Source of the DNA: Leptolinea sp964397625
GTDB taxonomy: Bacteria; Chloroflexota; Anaerolineae; Anaerolineales; Anaerolineaceae
Direction: 5' to 3'
Length of the DNA: 64,000 nucleotides
Assembly: GCA_964397625.1 (NCBI GenBank)
Contig: CAYNJT010000008.1
Location: 1-64,000 of the forward strand
Position numbers and translations under genes: made by a program
Notes under the pieces: generated by a model
What the model saw: the letters and a program-made list of their open reading frames with translations, nothing else
Told to the model about the DNA's origin: nothing
Databases searched by the model: none
In this document: positions 34,455 through 43,017 of the stretch, one piece after another
How the letters are laid out: every line of letters begins with the position of its first letter
Position numbering within the stretch: position 1 is the stretch's first letter

Positions 34455-34991
34455 ATGAACGAAACATATGAGGCAATAAGCGAGCAGGCAAAAAGGGCTT
34501 ACAAAGAAGGAAAATACCAACTGGCGGGTGATCTCTTTCAGAAAGCGGAAGATGCCTGCAACGCTGCGGAAAAACCGCTGGACGCAGCGGAGATGGCCAA
34601 TAACCGCAGTGTAGCTCTCCTGCAAGCCGGTGACGCTCATGGCGCTCTGGCAGCCTGCCTGGACACGGATAAGGTCTTTTCCAGGGCGGGAGACACCCGC
34701 CGCGAAGGATTGGCCCTGGGGAATCAGGCAGCCGCATATAAGGAATTGGGGCATAAGAAAGAGAGTCTACGCCTCTTTAAACAGTCAGCCGAATGTTTGG
34801 AGAAAGCCGGCGACCGAAACAACCTGGCAGTGGTTCTAAAAACAATTGCTACACTGGAAATGGAAAGCGGTGATCAGATAGGCGCCATGAGTTCCATGCT
34901 GGATGCTATGCGCCTGGCTGAGAAACTGACATGGCGGCAAAAAATCATGCGCTGGTTGTTTTCATTGGTGGCAAAATTGATGCCCAAATAA
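34455..34991 (+). CDS. TPR-like helical repeat protein
   Basis: 178 residues of helix pairs: AKRAYKEGKYQLAGDLFQKAEDAC, AEMANNRSVALLQAGDAHGAL, LGNQAAAYKELGHKKESLRLF, LKTIATLEMESGDQIGAMSSM. That gives four TPR-like units. It ends in an amphipathic/hydrophobic helix (MRWLFSLVAKLMPK) that could bind membrane. Starts three bases after the HTH gene stop. Probable scaffold for partner proteins in this operon. Confidence 0.75.
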   Translation: MNETYEAISEQAKRAYKEGKYQLAGDLFQKAEDACNAAEKPLDAAEMANNRSVALLQAGDAHGALAACLDTDKVFSRAGDTRREGLALGNQAAAYKELGHKKESLRLFKQSAECLEKAGDRNNLAVVLKTIATLEMESGDQIGAMSSMLDAMRLAEKLTWRQKIMRWLFSLVAKLMPK

Positions 34992-34993
34992 CC

Positions 34994-35890
34994 ATGACTT
35001 TCCAGACCCGGCATAATATTCCGATCAATAAGTTTCTCTTACGGCCTGCCGCTCCAGCAGATTTAAGTGGTTTATCGGCATTTTTTAAGAGCCGGATTAA
35101 TATCCAACACCATCTTGACTGGCGGACCTCACTGGAATGGATAGGTTTTCAACCTTATTATTTGCTGCTCCGACAAAATGAAATCCTGGCCGCCATGGCC
35201 GCCCCTGTCGACCCTCCTGGTGTGGCCTGGATTCGTGTTTTTGGCGTCACAATGGAGATCCCTCCGGAGAAACTCTTTCCCATTCTTCTCGAACGCTGCC
35301 TGAAAGACCTCGCTGCCGAACCTCAGCCGGTGTTGGCTGCTTTGGGGCTTCAAGATTGGTTCCGAGATACCCTTGAAAAAAATAATTTCCACCTTCAGCA
35401 GCAGATCGTTGTGCTCGGCTGGGATTTCAACCTGCGACCCGCCAGAAAGATACCGGATGGGTTGGTCATAAGGCCAATGATCGCGGCTGATTTGCCTGCC
35501 GTGGCTCACGTCGACAAACTGGCATTTAAACCACTCTGGCAGAACTCACTTGATGCATTGATTCTTGCCTTCCACAAGGCTTCAATTGCCACAGTGGCGT
35601 TGTTAAACGATGAGATTGTCGGGTATGAGATCAGTACGTCAACCCCGATAAACACTCATCTGGCGCGACTGGCAGTAAACCCGCAATACCAAAGGAAAAA
35701 TATCGGGTACGAGATAGTCAGGGATATGCTCATGACCAGCCTTAAAATGAACTGCTGGCAGGTTACTGTTAATACCCAGGGGGATAATACCTCATCTCTG
35801 GCTTTATATGAATCACTCGGGTTTACATTGACCGGCGAGAATTTCCCGGTTTATATATATGAAACTATGAAGACTGAAGAACCTGCCTGA
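34994..35890 (+). CDS. GNAT-family N-acetyltransferase
   Basis: 298 residues from ATG 34994, two bases after the TPR gene stop. The C-terminal half is the catalytic GNAT domain: LARLAVNPQYQRKNIGYEIVRDML supplies the acetyl-CoA loop (R/QxxGxG-like, here QRKNIG), and NTQGDNTSSLALYESLGFTL the last motif. The N-terminal half (about 1-150) looks like a decayed second GNAT domain. Substrate unknown. Confidence 0.82.
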   Translation: MTFQTRHNIPINKFLLRPAAPADLSGLSAFFKSRINIQHHLDWRTSLEWIGFQPYYLLLRQNEILAAMAAPVDPPGVAWIRVFGVTMEIPPEKLFPILLERCLKDLAAEPQPVLAALGLQDWFRDTLEKNNFHLQQQIVVLGWDFNLRPARKIPDGLVIRPMIAADLPAVAHVDKLAFKPLWQNSLDALILAFHKASIATVALLNDEIVGYEISTSTPINTHLARLAVNPQYQRKNIGYEIVRDMLMTSLKMNCWQVTVNTQGDNTSSLALYESLGFTLTGENFPVYIYETMKTEEPA

Positions 35891-35955
35891 ACGCTTCCGT
35901 TTACGATTCTGCGTATCCAACAATGGATAACCCTGTATAAAATATCGTAGAGTTT

Positions 35956-35984
35956 TTGAACCTCGGGTAGAATACATATAGATT
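35956..35984 (+). promoter_or_regulatory. Promoter for dsbA-like gene
   Basis: TTGAAC (35956-35961), 17-base spacer, TAGATT (35979-35984), 20 bases before the ATG at 36005, which has a clear AAGGAG. Confidence 0.55.
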
Positions 35985-36004
35985 TAATGTCACAAGGAGA
36001 TATC

Positions 36005-36661
36005 ATGAGCACAAGAGAAGAGTTAAAAGCTTTGCGGGCAGCAGATCGCCGTAAACAAAACTGGATCACATTGGGAATACTTGCATTTGGCGTTCTGTTG
36101 ATCGCTGGCGTTCTCCTCTGGCCGTCTTTGATGAAAGAGAAACTCCCCGAGATCAATTTTCCGTCAATAGGAAATTCTGATGCCAAAGTTGTTGTTGAAG
36201 AGTTTTCCGATTTCCAATGTCCATACTGTCAGCGGTACGCTTTGCAAATGGAACCGGAATTTATTGCCAGGTATGTTGACACCGGTAAAGTTCTATTGAA
36301 ATTTGTTCCATTTAGCTTCCTGGGTGATGAATCGGTTAAGGCAGCTCAAGCCGCTTTTTGCGCTGAAGACCAGGGAAAATTCTGGGAGTATCATAAGTTG
36401 ATATTTGAAAGTCAAAAAGGTGAAAATCAGGGCGCTTTTACACAGGAATTATTTCTAAAACTGGCTGGTGATCTATCACTTGATGCCAGGGTGTTCGAGA
36501 AATGTGTGGTCGATGCGACGCACGCGCAGAAGGTCAAGGACAGCCTGACCTATGGAAAAGGAAAAGGCGTTAATGGAACTCCTTACTTTCTGGTAAACGA
36601 AAAACTCGTTGATTCTTCAGAGTTATCCAAGGCTGTTGAAAGCGCACTGGCTGGCAATTAA
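36005..36661 (+). CDS. DsbA-like membrane-anchored thiol oxidoreductase
   Basis: 218 residues from ATG 36005 (AAGGAG at a proper distance; an upstream ATG at 35987 contains the SD itself). One N-terminal transmembrane anchor (about 20-40), then a DsbA/BdbD-type thioredoxin fold with active-site CPYC (Cys72, Cys75) and cis-Pro motif GTPYF. Two further Cys (AFCAED, FEKCVVD). Acts outside the membrane on disulfides of exported proteins. Monocistronic, followed by a terminator. Confidence 0.92.
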   Translation: MSTREELKALRAADRRKQNWITLGILAFGVLLIAGVLLWPSLMKEKLPEINFPSIGNSDAKVVVEEFSDFQCPYCQRYALQMEPEFIARYVDTGKVLLKFVPFSFLGDESVKAAQAAFCAEDQGKFWEYHKLIFESQKGENQGAFTQELFLKLAGDLSLDARVFEKCVVDATHAQKVKDSLTYGKGKGVNGTPYFLVNEKLVDSSELSKAVESALAGN

Positions 36662-36685
36662 TCTGGATAATGCGTAGAATGGATC

Positions 36686-36711
36686 AGGCTGCCGGAATGG
36701 CAGCCTTTTTT
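36686..36711 (+). terminator. Intrinsic terminator after dsbA-like gene
   Basis: AGGCTGCC / GGCAGCCT eight-base arms, five-base loop (GGAAT), followed by TTTTT. It reaches the stop of the convergent DUF554 gene. Confidence 0.88.
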
Positions 36712-37420
36712 AATTCAAAAATTGAAAAAGTCTGGCAATTATAGGCGCGAAAATTAGCGCTGGAAGAAAATTTGCTGTGCGAATGGATTTGATCTGGAGA
36801 AAGCTGTCAATGGCAATAGCAGCCAGGATGATTCCGCCAACCGCAGTGAGCTCATTGATCATTGCCACATTAAAAATAACCTGTACCTGTGCGGCAAAGA
36901 GTGAGAGCAATCCCTGGTAAAGGAATACCGGGATGGCAGAAAAAGCGACTCCCGGGCCTAGGGTGGAGGCAAACGCCAGGGAACCAAATCCATCTAAAAT
37001 TGATTTGACGGCCAGCGTATTGTAATCGCCGGTTAAACCATTCTGAATGGCTCCCAGAATAGCCATCGGTCCAGAACAATAGATCAGGCTGGTTGTAAGG
37101 AATCCACGCATGAAATTTCCTGATCCAACTGAGTCTTCAGACGTATTGTTTGTAAATTGTTTTTCAAGCTTTTCGCCAAGACGATTCAATCGATTGTCAA
37201 TATCCAGCCATTCACCCATAATCACTCCGAAGAGAACGCTCAACAGAGGGATGATGGCATTTTCAGTCTTAAGAAAGATCTGAATGGCGAAAAGAAGGGT
37301 AAAAATCCCCAATGCAAGCACCACGGATTGTTTAAGTTTCTCAGGCAATCGGGAACCCAGAAATACACCCAACAGACTGCCCAGAATGATTGCCCCGCTA
37401 TTGAGTGCAGTTCCGGTCAT
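36710..37420 (-). CDS. DUF554 membrane protein
   Basis: 236 residues, six to seven hydrophobic helices, with the family motifs GAIILGSLLGVFLGSRLP at the N-terminus and GPMAILGAIQNGLTGDYNTLAVKS in the middle (read in parts). Known as YdfK-type putative membrane transporters, function unproven. Start overlaps the stop of the adenosyltransferase gene (four bases). Confidence 0.88.
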   Translation of the reverse strand: MTGTALNSGAIILGSLLGVFLGSRLPEKLKQSVVLALGIFTLLFAIQIFLKTENAIIPLLSVLFGVIMGEWLDIDNRLNRLGEKLEKQFTNNTSEDSVGSGNFMRGFLTTSLIYCSGPMAILGAIQNGLTGDYNTLAVKSILDGFGSLAFASTLGPGVAFSAIPVFLYQGLLSLFAAQVQVIFNVAMINELTAVGGIILAAIAIDSFLQIKSIRTANFLPALIFAPIIARLFQFLN

Positions 37421-37977
37421 TCTCCGGCGGCCTTTCCAGCCTGGCTGGGCTTGTCCAATCCGGATAAACGGATTTCCAATAATTCCAGCACAAAAAGGAG
37501 CGATGACAACCTGTTGAGATAGGCGATGATGAATGGATTTGAGAATCCGCCAGAATCATTTAATTCGATGACTCGGCGTTCCGCCCGGCGGACTACAGAT
37601 CGGGCCATATCCAACGCGCCTCCACCCGGGGTGTCGCCAGACATGACAAAACTGCGGGGAGGCTCGATGGATTGGGATATATTCTCAGCCTGTTCTTCGA
37701 GCCAGGCTACCTGCTCAGCCTGTATGGTACGAAAACGGGCGGCCTCGGCAGGATCCGCGGCGATTTCCCCCATCATACCGCTCAGGTCGCGCTGAATATG
37801 AAGAAGGATTGCCTTTATTTCTGGTGATGATGTTAATGATCTGGCAAGACCCAGAGTTCCAGAAGCTTCATCCACCGAGCCCAGGGCTTCCATGCGAATA
37901 TCAGTTTTCTTGATTCGCCCCTTCCCAATCCAGGTGGTAAGACCATCGTCGCCTTTGCGGGTGAAGTATTGGGTCAT
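37417..37977 (-). CDS. PduO-type ATP:cob(I)alamin adenosyltransferase
   Basis: 186 residues. Motifs TRKGDDGLT (N-terminal ATP site), GSVDEASGTLGLAR, and the active-site helix RSVVRRAERR with NRLSSLLFVL. Makes adenosylcobalamin from cob(I)alamin and ATP. Overlaps the upstream unknown gene and the downstream DUF554 gene by four bases each, forming a tight three-gene unit. Confidence 0.93.
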   Translation of the reverse strand: MTQYFTRKGDDGLTTWIGKGRIKKTDIRMEALGSVDEASGTLGLARSLTSSPEIKAILLHIQRDLSGMMGEIAADPAEAARFRTIQAEQVAWLEEQAENISQSIEPPRSFVMSGDTPGGGALDMARSVVRRAERRVIELNDSGGFSNPFIIAYLNRLSSLLFVLELLEIRLSGLDKPSQAGKAAGE

Positions 37978-38522
37978 TTCTTTTCCTTTTCATAACTCAT
38001 TACGCGATAAAGGTACCAAAATTTTTCTCTTGGAAAGGCGGATTGAACTTCGGGTTCCCAAATAAAATCATTTTCCACCGTAAATTTGGCGAGAATTTTA
38101 TCTTTTCGTGAGATGCTTTCTGAAAATTCTTGAGCCTGAATTGGAATACTGTCTTCAATTAATTGCATGATTACCCGACTGCGTACCTGGTGCTTATAAG
38201 CAGTGGTTGGTTCAGTCTTGTCAGGAGCCATTCCCAGCAGGAAATCACCCCATTGTCGCATGCGCATTTTTAGCTCTGCGTGACACTTTTTTTGCCAGGC
38301 AACTTTCCACTGCCCACGAATATCTTCAATTTGTTGACAGGAAGATGCGACCTCATGAGTAAGACCTGCTGCCATCAATCGTTTCTGGGCAAGGAGAATC
38401 CCGCCGGTGGATAGAGCTAAATTCGGTAAGACACGGATTGTGTCATTTGATAGCAGAAAAGATTCCAACTCTGATGGAGAATGATTGAGATACGCTATAT
38501 CACGTTTCAGCATATCAGTCAT
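37974..38522 (-). CDS. Hypothetical protein, helical, unknown function
   Basis: 182 residues, mostly alpha-helical and charged, no membrane segment and no motif that I recognise. Contains a Trp-rich stretch (GQWKVAWQKKCHAEL, MRQWGDFLLGM) and ends YEKEKK. Two close ATG codons (residues 1 and 4). Translationally coupled to the cobalamin adenosyltransferase gene (four-base overlap), so a related role is possible but unproven. Confidence 0.6.
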   Translation of the reverse strand: MTDMLKRDIAYLNHSPSELESFLLSNDTIRVLPNLALSTGGILLAQKRLMAAGLTHEVASSCQQIEDIRGQWKVAWQKKCHAELKMRMRQWGDFLLGMAPDKTEPTTAYKHQVRSRVIMQLIEDSIPIQAQEFSESISRKDKILAKFTVENDFIWEPEVQSAFPREKFWYLYRVMSYEKEKK

Positions 38523-38546
38523 GTGTTTTTACCTCTAAACGTCTTG

Positions 38547-40232
38547 TTACTGGCCGACTGTCGGTGTCTGTTTTACTATCGGTTTTATCGCCAGGTACCA
38601 GTCCAACACAGAATTAAACCGATCCGAGGTGTCAAATAAGGGGCCCATACGAATCCCCAGAATGGAATTGTCAGCGCCCCAGGTATATACCGGATAAAAC
38701 AATGGAATGGCTGGCATTTCATCTTCAAAAATCAACTGGAAATTGCGGTAGAGCCTTGTTCGTTCTTCAATATCTGTTGTAATGCGGGCTTGTTCCAGCA
38801 TTTCACTAGCCACGCGGTTGCTCCATTGTGAATAATTTTGACCGCCAGTGGCCTGTACCTGATCCCAGAACGGGTAAGGATCCGGATCAGGAGTTCGCGA
38901 CAGATTGATGTCAATCAAGGCGGCCTGGTAGGCGCGCGGATCCAACCGATCTTTCAGGAGAGATTCATAGGGCAGAACTTCAAGATCAACCTGAATACCC
39001 ACACCAGCCAGGTCGCGCTGGATGGCGCCGGCAATATTCTTATGGCGTTCTGTGTCAGGCAATGCAAGCTTAAATTTAAGGAAAACATCCTTCTTTGAAC
39101 GGACAGTATCCTTTTCGCCTGCCAGAACCCAGCCTTTTTGCTTTAGATCGCGCCGGGCGATGTCTGGATCAAAAGTGGCAGGTTTGATCTTGTCATAATA
39201 CGCCCAGGTATCAGGGAAAATGGGTCCGTCAGCGATGATTGCCTGTCCCTGCAGGAGATTGTCGATCATCCACTGGCGATTCAGGCTGTGCAAAATGGCT
39301 TTTCGGATATTCATATCCTGCAGGAAGGGGACTTCCGTATTTTTGAGATTGAATAACAACATCATCATCTCAGGTTTGCGGCCGGAATATAGCGCCAGGT
39401 TGGGGTAATTCAATGCCTGTGGGAGAACATCCGGGGTTATTTGACTGATGCCCTGGGCGCGGCTTTCTTTATACGCCGTAAGGGCGCCAACGGAATCAGG
39501 ATAGAACAGAAAAACCACCTGCGAAAGGTTTGGTTTTGTCCCGTGGTAATCTTTGAAGGCGCGTAAAACCAGGCCTGAAATTCGTCCATTATCCACAATC
39601 AATCGTTCGAATTGGAATGGACCAGTACCAACTGGTTGTAAATTGAACGGGGCGTTGATGAAAGCGTCTCCCGAAAGGCCGTTTAGAAGATGTTTGGGTA
39701 GAACGCCAAAGGTCACGTAATCGAGGAAGGGAGAAAAAGCTTCTGTTAATTTGAACTGGACGTTAAGTCCAGCTCCTTTCACTTCAATAGATTTCCAAAA
39801 ATTCTGCAAGTCCTGAGTGATGGCTGGGTTTCCCTGGCGAATCATCTCAACCGTAAAAATGACATCATCAGCCGTTAATGGTTGACCGTCATGCCATTTC
39901 AACCCCTGGCGTAGTGTGAAATTGTAAATTTTGCCATCCTGAGAAATGCCCCAGGATTCGGCCAGATCGGCAACGGGCAACCCCCGAGAATCAAACCGTA
40001 CAAGGCCATTGAAAAGAAGCTGGTCGATATCACGATCGGGTTGATTCCGGCTGTCGAGGAGAGGGTTCAACCGTTGGAGATTTCCTACGACGGCTTCGGT
40101 ATAGATACCACCCTGGACTGGCCGGGGAGTGGCTTCAAAGACAGTCACATCTTTTTGTTCACCCAGCAATAAAATTCCGACAACCAGGCCGGTTAGGAAA
40201 ATAATGACAAATTGCCAACGAAGGTTTTTCAT
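38547..40232 (-). CDS. Family 5 ABC solute-binding protein (peptide/nickel type)
   Basis: 561 residues. Uncleaved-looking N-terminal hydrophobic helix (about 8-24) without a lipobox Cys, then the SBP_bac_5 fold: NLQRLNPLLDSRN, LAESWGISQDGKIYNFTLRQ, GLKWHDGQPLTADDVIFT, and SQWSNRVASEMLEQA near the end. Normally delivers oligopeptides or similar ligands to an ABC permease, but none lies nearby. The ATG is 10 bases past the secG terminator stem, with only a T-run and no SD between them. Confidence 0.88.
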   Translation of the reverse strand: MKNLRWQFVIIFLTGLVVGILLLGEQKDVTVFEATPRPVQGGIYTEAVVGNLQRLNPLLDSRNQPDRDIDQLLFNGLVRFDSRGLPVADLAESWGISQDGKIYNFTLRQGLKWHDGQPLTADDVIFTVEMIRQGNPAITQDLQNFWKSIEVKGAGLNVQFKLTEAFSPFLDYVTFGVLPKHLLNGLSGDAFINAPFNLQPVGTGPFQFERLIVDNGRISGLVLRAFKDYHGTKPNLSQVVFLFYPDSVGALTAYKESRAQGISQITPDVLPQALNYPNLALYSGRKPEMMMLLFNLKNTEVPFLQDMNIRKAILHSLNRQWMIDNLLQGQAIIADGPIFPDTWAYYDKIKPATFDPDIARRDLKQKGWVLAGEKDTVRSKKDVFLKFKLALPDTERHKNIAGAIQRDLAGVGIQVDLEVLPYESLLKDRLDPRAYQAALIDINLSRTPDPDPYPFWDQVQATGGQNYSQWSNRVASEMLEQARITTDIEERTRLYRNFQLIFEDEMPAIPLFYPVYTWGADNSILGIRMGPLFDTSDRFNSVLDWYLAIKPIVKQTPTVGQ

Positions 40233-40242
40233 AATAAAAAAA

Positions 40243-40276
40243 AGGGCGTGCGCTTCAGGCTATGGAGCGTCGCCCT
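40243..40276 (-). terminator. Intrinsic terminator of secG
   Basis: On the minus strand AGGGCG a CGCT ... AGCG ca CGCCCT followed by TTTTTTTT. The T-run runs up to the start codon of the solute-binding protein gene. Confidence 0.8.
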
Positions 40277-40314
40277 CTATGAATCCGCGCAGAATATATG
40301 AGCGAAATCCGATA

Positions 40315-40539
40315 CTATATGCTGACAACGATGGAGACCAATGTGAGGATCACGAAAATGATGCATAGAATAATCGTAATCCAGAAGAGGGTCTTCTCAA
40401 TGCCGCGGCGGGCAGAGAATACGCCACCGGAGTCGTTGCCGGTCAATCCGCCAAGGCCAACACCTTTGTTCTGCAGAATGACACTTACGATCAGAGTCAC
40501 CGAGATTATAATGAGCGCAATATCAAAATAGGTCGTCAC
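40315..40539 (-). CDS. secG: Protein translocase subunit SecG
   Basis: 74 residues from GTG with strong SD AGGAGG. Two transmembrane helices (about 5-24 and 52-73) joined by the SecG loop QNKGVGLGGLTGNDSGGVFS. Accessory subunit of SecYEG. Followed by its own terminator. Confidence 0.93.
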   Translation of the reverse strand: MTTYFDIALIIISVTLIVSVILQNKGVGLGGLTGNDSGGVFSARRGIEKTLFWITIILCIIFVILTLVSIVVSI

Positions 40540-40599
40540 GTTTAGCCTCCTAAAGCAACGACTGATTATACCTGTACCTGGAGCGAATCGTCAAACAAA

Positions 40600-41697
40600 A
40601 TGGAAGAAATCAGTCTCAATTTGCACATTCATTCTGTATATTCAGACGGCAGTGGGACCCACGAAGAAATCGCCAGAGCTGCCTGCAAGGCGGGGCTAGA
40701 CGTGGTCATCGTTACCGACCATAATGTTCTTGTGCGCGACAAGGAAGGGTATTATGAGGTGGATGGAAAGCGCCTATTGGTACTGGTGGGTGAAGAAGTG
40801 CATAACCAGGGGCGGCACCCGCAAAAAAACCATTTGCTTGTGTTTGGCACAAACCGTGAGATGGCCACCTTCGCGCCTGATCTTCAAAATTTGATCCATC
40901 AAGTGAACCTCTCTGGCGGGAGCAGCTTTATTGCCCATCCCCTTGAAGCCGCGTTGCCCATGTTTGGCGAGACCGATATCACATGGGATGATTGGTCAGT
41001 AAACGGGTACACAGGGATTGAATTGTGGAATGGATTTAGTGAATTCAAATCAGTCGTCACTGGACGACTGGCAGCCATATTCTACGCATTATTCCCGCAC
41101 TTTTTGGCGCATGGTCCTTTACCGGCTACATTGAACAAATGGGACGCGTTACTTGCCGCTGGGGCGCAGGTGAACGCGGTGGCAGGCTCAGATGCTCATG
41201 CCCTGCATAAATCCATGGGGCCAATTCACCGAATTGTTTTTCCATATGAGTATCATTTCTCTTCCATCAACAACCACCTTCTGCTTCCTTCGGCGTTACG
41301 CGGTGACCTGGCCTTTGACCGGGGAATGGTCCTTTCTGCCTTGGCCAAAGGAAACAGTTTCATAGGATATGATCTTCCGGCATCCACCCGGGGATTTCGT
41401 TTCTCTGCCAACAACAAACATGGGAATGCCTCCATGGGAGACACCATCACCGTGGAAGATGGCGTCACCCTGCAAATCCGTATGCCGGAAACGGCGGAAT
41501 TGCGCCTGTTATGTAATGGTGAGGTGGTACGTGAATGGGAAAAAACCATGAATGGAGCGCTGGTTACCACACGACCGGGAGCCTATCGCGTGGAAGCATA
41601 TATCAATTACCATGGGAAGCGGCGAGGCTGGATCTTCAGCAATCCAATCTACATACGCGCCAATCCTGCCAGGAGGCGGTTACTTGACAGCCAATAA
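40600..41697 (+). CDS. PHP-domain metal-dependent phosphoesterase
   Basis: 365 residues. PHP metal motifs: LHIHSVYSDG (HxH), TDHN, a Glu in VLVGEEVHNQG and SDAHAL near residue 205. The family hydrolyses phosphoesters of nucleotides or sugars with two or three metal ions. The C-terminal about 80 residues (VEDGVTLQIRMPETAELRLL...) look like a beta-sandwich. No SD at a usual distance. The last codons overlap the next gene's TTG start. Confidence 0.85.
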   Translation: MEEISLNLHIHSVYSDGSGTHEEIARAACKAGLDVVIVTDHNVLVRDKEGYYEVDGKRLLVLVGEEVHNQGRHPQKNHLLVFGTNREMATFAPDLQNLIHQVNLSGGSSFIAHPLEAALPMFGETDITWDDWSVNGYTGIELWNGFSEFKSVVTGRLAAIFYALFPHFLAHGPLPATLNKWDALLAAGAQVNAVAGSDAHALHKSMGPIHRIVFPYEYHFSSINNHLLLPSALRGDLAFDRGMVLSALAKGNSFIGYDLPASTRGFRFSANNKHGNASMGDTITVEDGVTLQIRMPETAELRLLCNGEVVREWEKTMNGALVTTRPGAYRVEAYINYHGKRRGWIFSNPIYIRANPARRRLLDSQ

Positions 41698-42175
41698 TGT
41701 CACCCGTTTTCTTGATTCGAAAAAAGTAACCTACACCGCTTTTGATCTACCGCCCGAAAAACTTGGCGCAATTGAATCCGCGCGCTTGCTTGGAGTACCT
41801 GCAGGCCAGGTTTTTAAAACGATCGTTGTTATGCGTGCAAAGCCTGGAAAACCCATACTGGCCGTCGTACCCGGGAATAGGGAAGTTGATCTGAAAGCCC
41901 TGGCCGCGATTGTTGGAGATAAAAAATTGCAGGTATCCACACAGGCCGAAGCGGAAAAGATAACAGGTTTATTGACCGGCGGAATTTCACCGCTGGCGTT
42001 AATCAACCGGGGGTTTCAGGTCTGGCTGGATTCATCAGCCAGGGATTTTGATGAAATTCATATCAGCGGCGGGCAACGAGGATTAAATATTCGCCTGCCA
42101 GTGAATGTTTTGATGACTCTCACCTCAGCCCGGATGGGTGAAATCAGCCATCCGGGAAGTGCTGATAATGACTGA
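41684..42175 (+). CDS. ybaK: YbaK/ProX-type Cys-tRNA(Pro) deacylase
   Basis: 164 residues from TTG 41684, with AGGAGG seven bases upstream. A start further upstream would add residues encoded inside the PHP gene. Editing-domain motifs: VFKTIVV with the essential Lys, VVPGNREVDLKALA and GGISPLAL. Clears mischarged tRNA in trans. Confidence 0.9.
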   Translation: MTANNVTRFLDSKKVTYTAFDLPPEKLGAIESARLLGVPAGQVFKTIVVMRAKPGKPILAVVPGNREVDLKALAAIVGDKKLQVSTQAEAEKITGLLTGGISPLALINRGFQVWLDSSARDFDEIHISGGQRGLNIRLPVNVLMTLTSARMGEISHPGSADND

Positions 42176-42197
42176 ACTGATTGAGGTTTTCGAAGAT

Positions 42198-42225
42198 TTG
42201 CTCTCAACGACAGGTTCATTATAAT
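42198..42225 (+). promoter_or_regulatory. Promoter with -10 box 6 nt before GTG of fhaA-like gene
   Basis: TTGCTC (42198-42203), 16 bases, TATAAT (42220-42225), AAGAAC, GTG (42232). Leaderless initiation is likely; no SD is present. Confidence 0.55.
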
Positions 42226-42231
42226 AAGAAC

Positions 42232-43017
42232 GTGAAAATCAATTTTGATGCAATTGAAGCTCGTTTGAAATCCCTGGTTGAATCGAGTACCCATCTGGTC
42301 TCACCGCAACCGGAAAACGATACACGCCAATCCCGTCTGGCTGGGGCTGTTGAAGCATTCCTGCAGAATCGCGGCATTTCATCAATGGAAGAATTGCCAG
42401 ATTCTCTGGTGTTTGTTGTGGCAAAACAAGACCTGACTGATTGGAAAGAGTATTCGATTAGTGATATCCTGCAAACAATATTTCAGGATTCTGGACAACC
42501 ACTAAAGACTCTTCCGCAAATAACACTGGAAGCTGATCCCGAACTGCTTCCTGGCGAGATTATACTGAAGGTAGGGGATTTACCATCCGACACCCCTCTT
42601 GATAAAACGGCATCCATGCCGACGCTTTCCGGTGAAGAGGATGATTTTTTGGGCGACAGCGTGCCCCCCAATGCTTTTGTCATAATTGATGGATTGGAAA
42701 CGGTCCAATTAACTCAATCTGTAGTGAACATTGGTAGGCGGTTGGAAAATGATATCGTGATTGAAGACCCACGCATCTCACGTGATCACGCGCAGATACG
42801 GGCGGTAAAAGGACAATATGTAATTTTCGACTTGAATTCCACAGGGGGCACCTTTGTCAATTCAGTGCGGATTTCCCAGCAGCCTTTATTCCCTGGTGAT
42901 GTAATCTCATTGGCCGGTGTGCCCCTGGTTTATGGGCAGGATAATCCGCCTACCAGCATGCAGACTGGTCCAGTGGAACCATTCATCGATTCATCAGGAG
43001 CGAAAGACGGGTCATGA
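42232..43017 (+). CDS. FhaA-like protein: DUF3662-type N-terminus plus FHA domain
   Basis: 261 residues from GTG 42232; a longer reading from 42181 adds unlikely residues. N-terminal about 110 residues (FDAIEARLKSLVESS...) match the DUF3662 region of mycobacterial FhaA. A linker follows, then a C-terminal FHA domain with NIGRRLENDIVIEDPRISRDHAQI and DLNSTGGTFVN. FHA domains bind phosphothreonine. In Actinobacteria FhaA regulates cell-wall polymer assembly with MviN; here the cell-wall SEDS-PBP gene is about 2 kb downstream. Stop overlaps the next FHA gene (ATGA). Confidence 0.85.
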   Translation: MKINFDAIEARLKSLVESSTHLVSPQPENDTRQSRLAGAVEAFLQNRGISSMEELPDSLVFVVAKQDLTDWKEYSISDILQTIFQDSGQPLKTLPQITLEADPELLPGEIILKVGDLPSDTPLDKTASMPTLSGEEDDFLGDSVPPNAFVIIDGLETVQLTQSVVNIGRRLENDIVIEDPRISRDHAQIRAVKGQYVIFDLNSTGGTFVNSVRISQQPLFPGDVISLAGVPLVYGQDNPPTSMQTGPVEPFIDSSGAKDGS

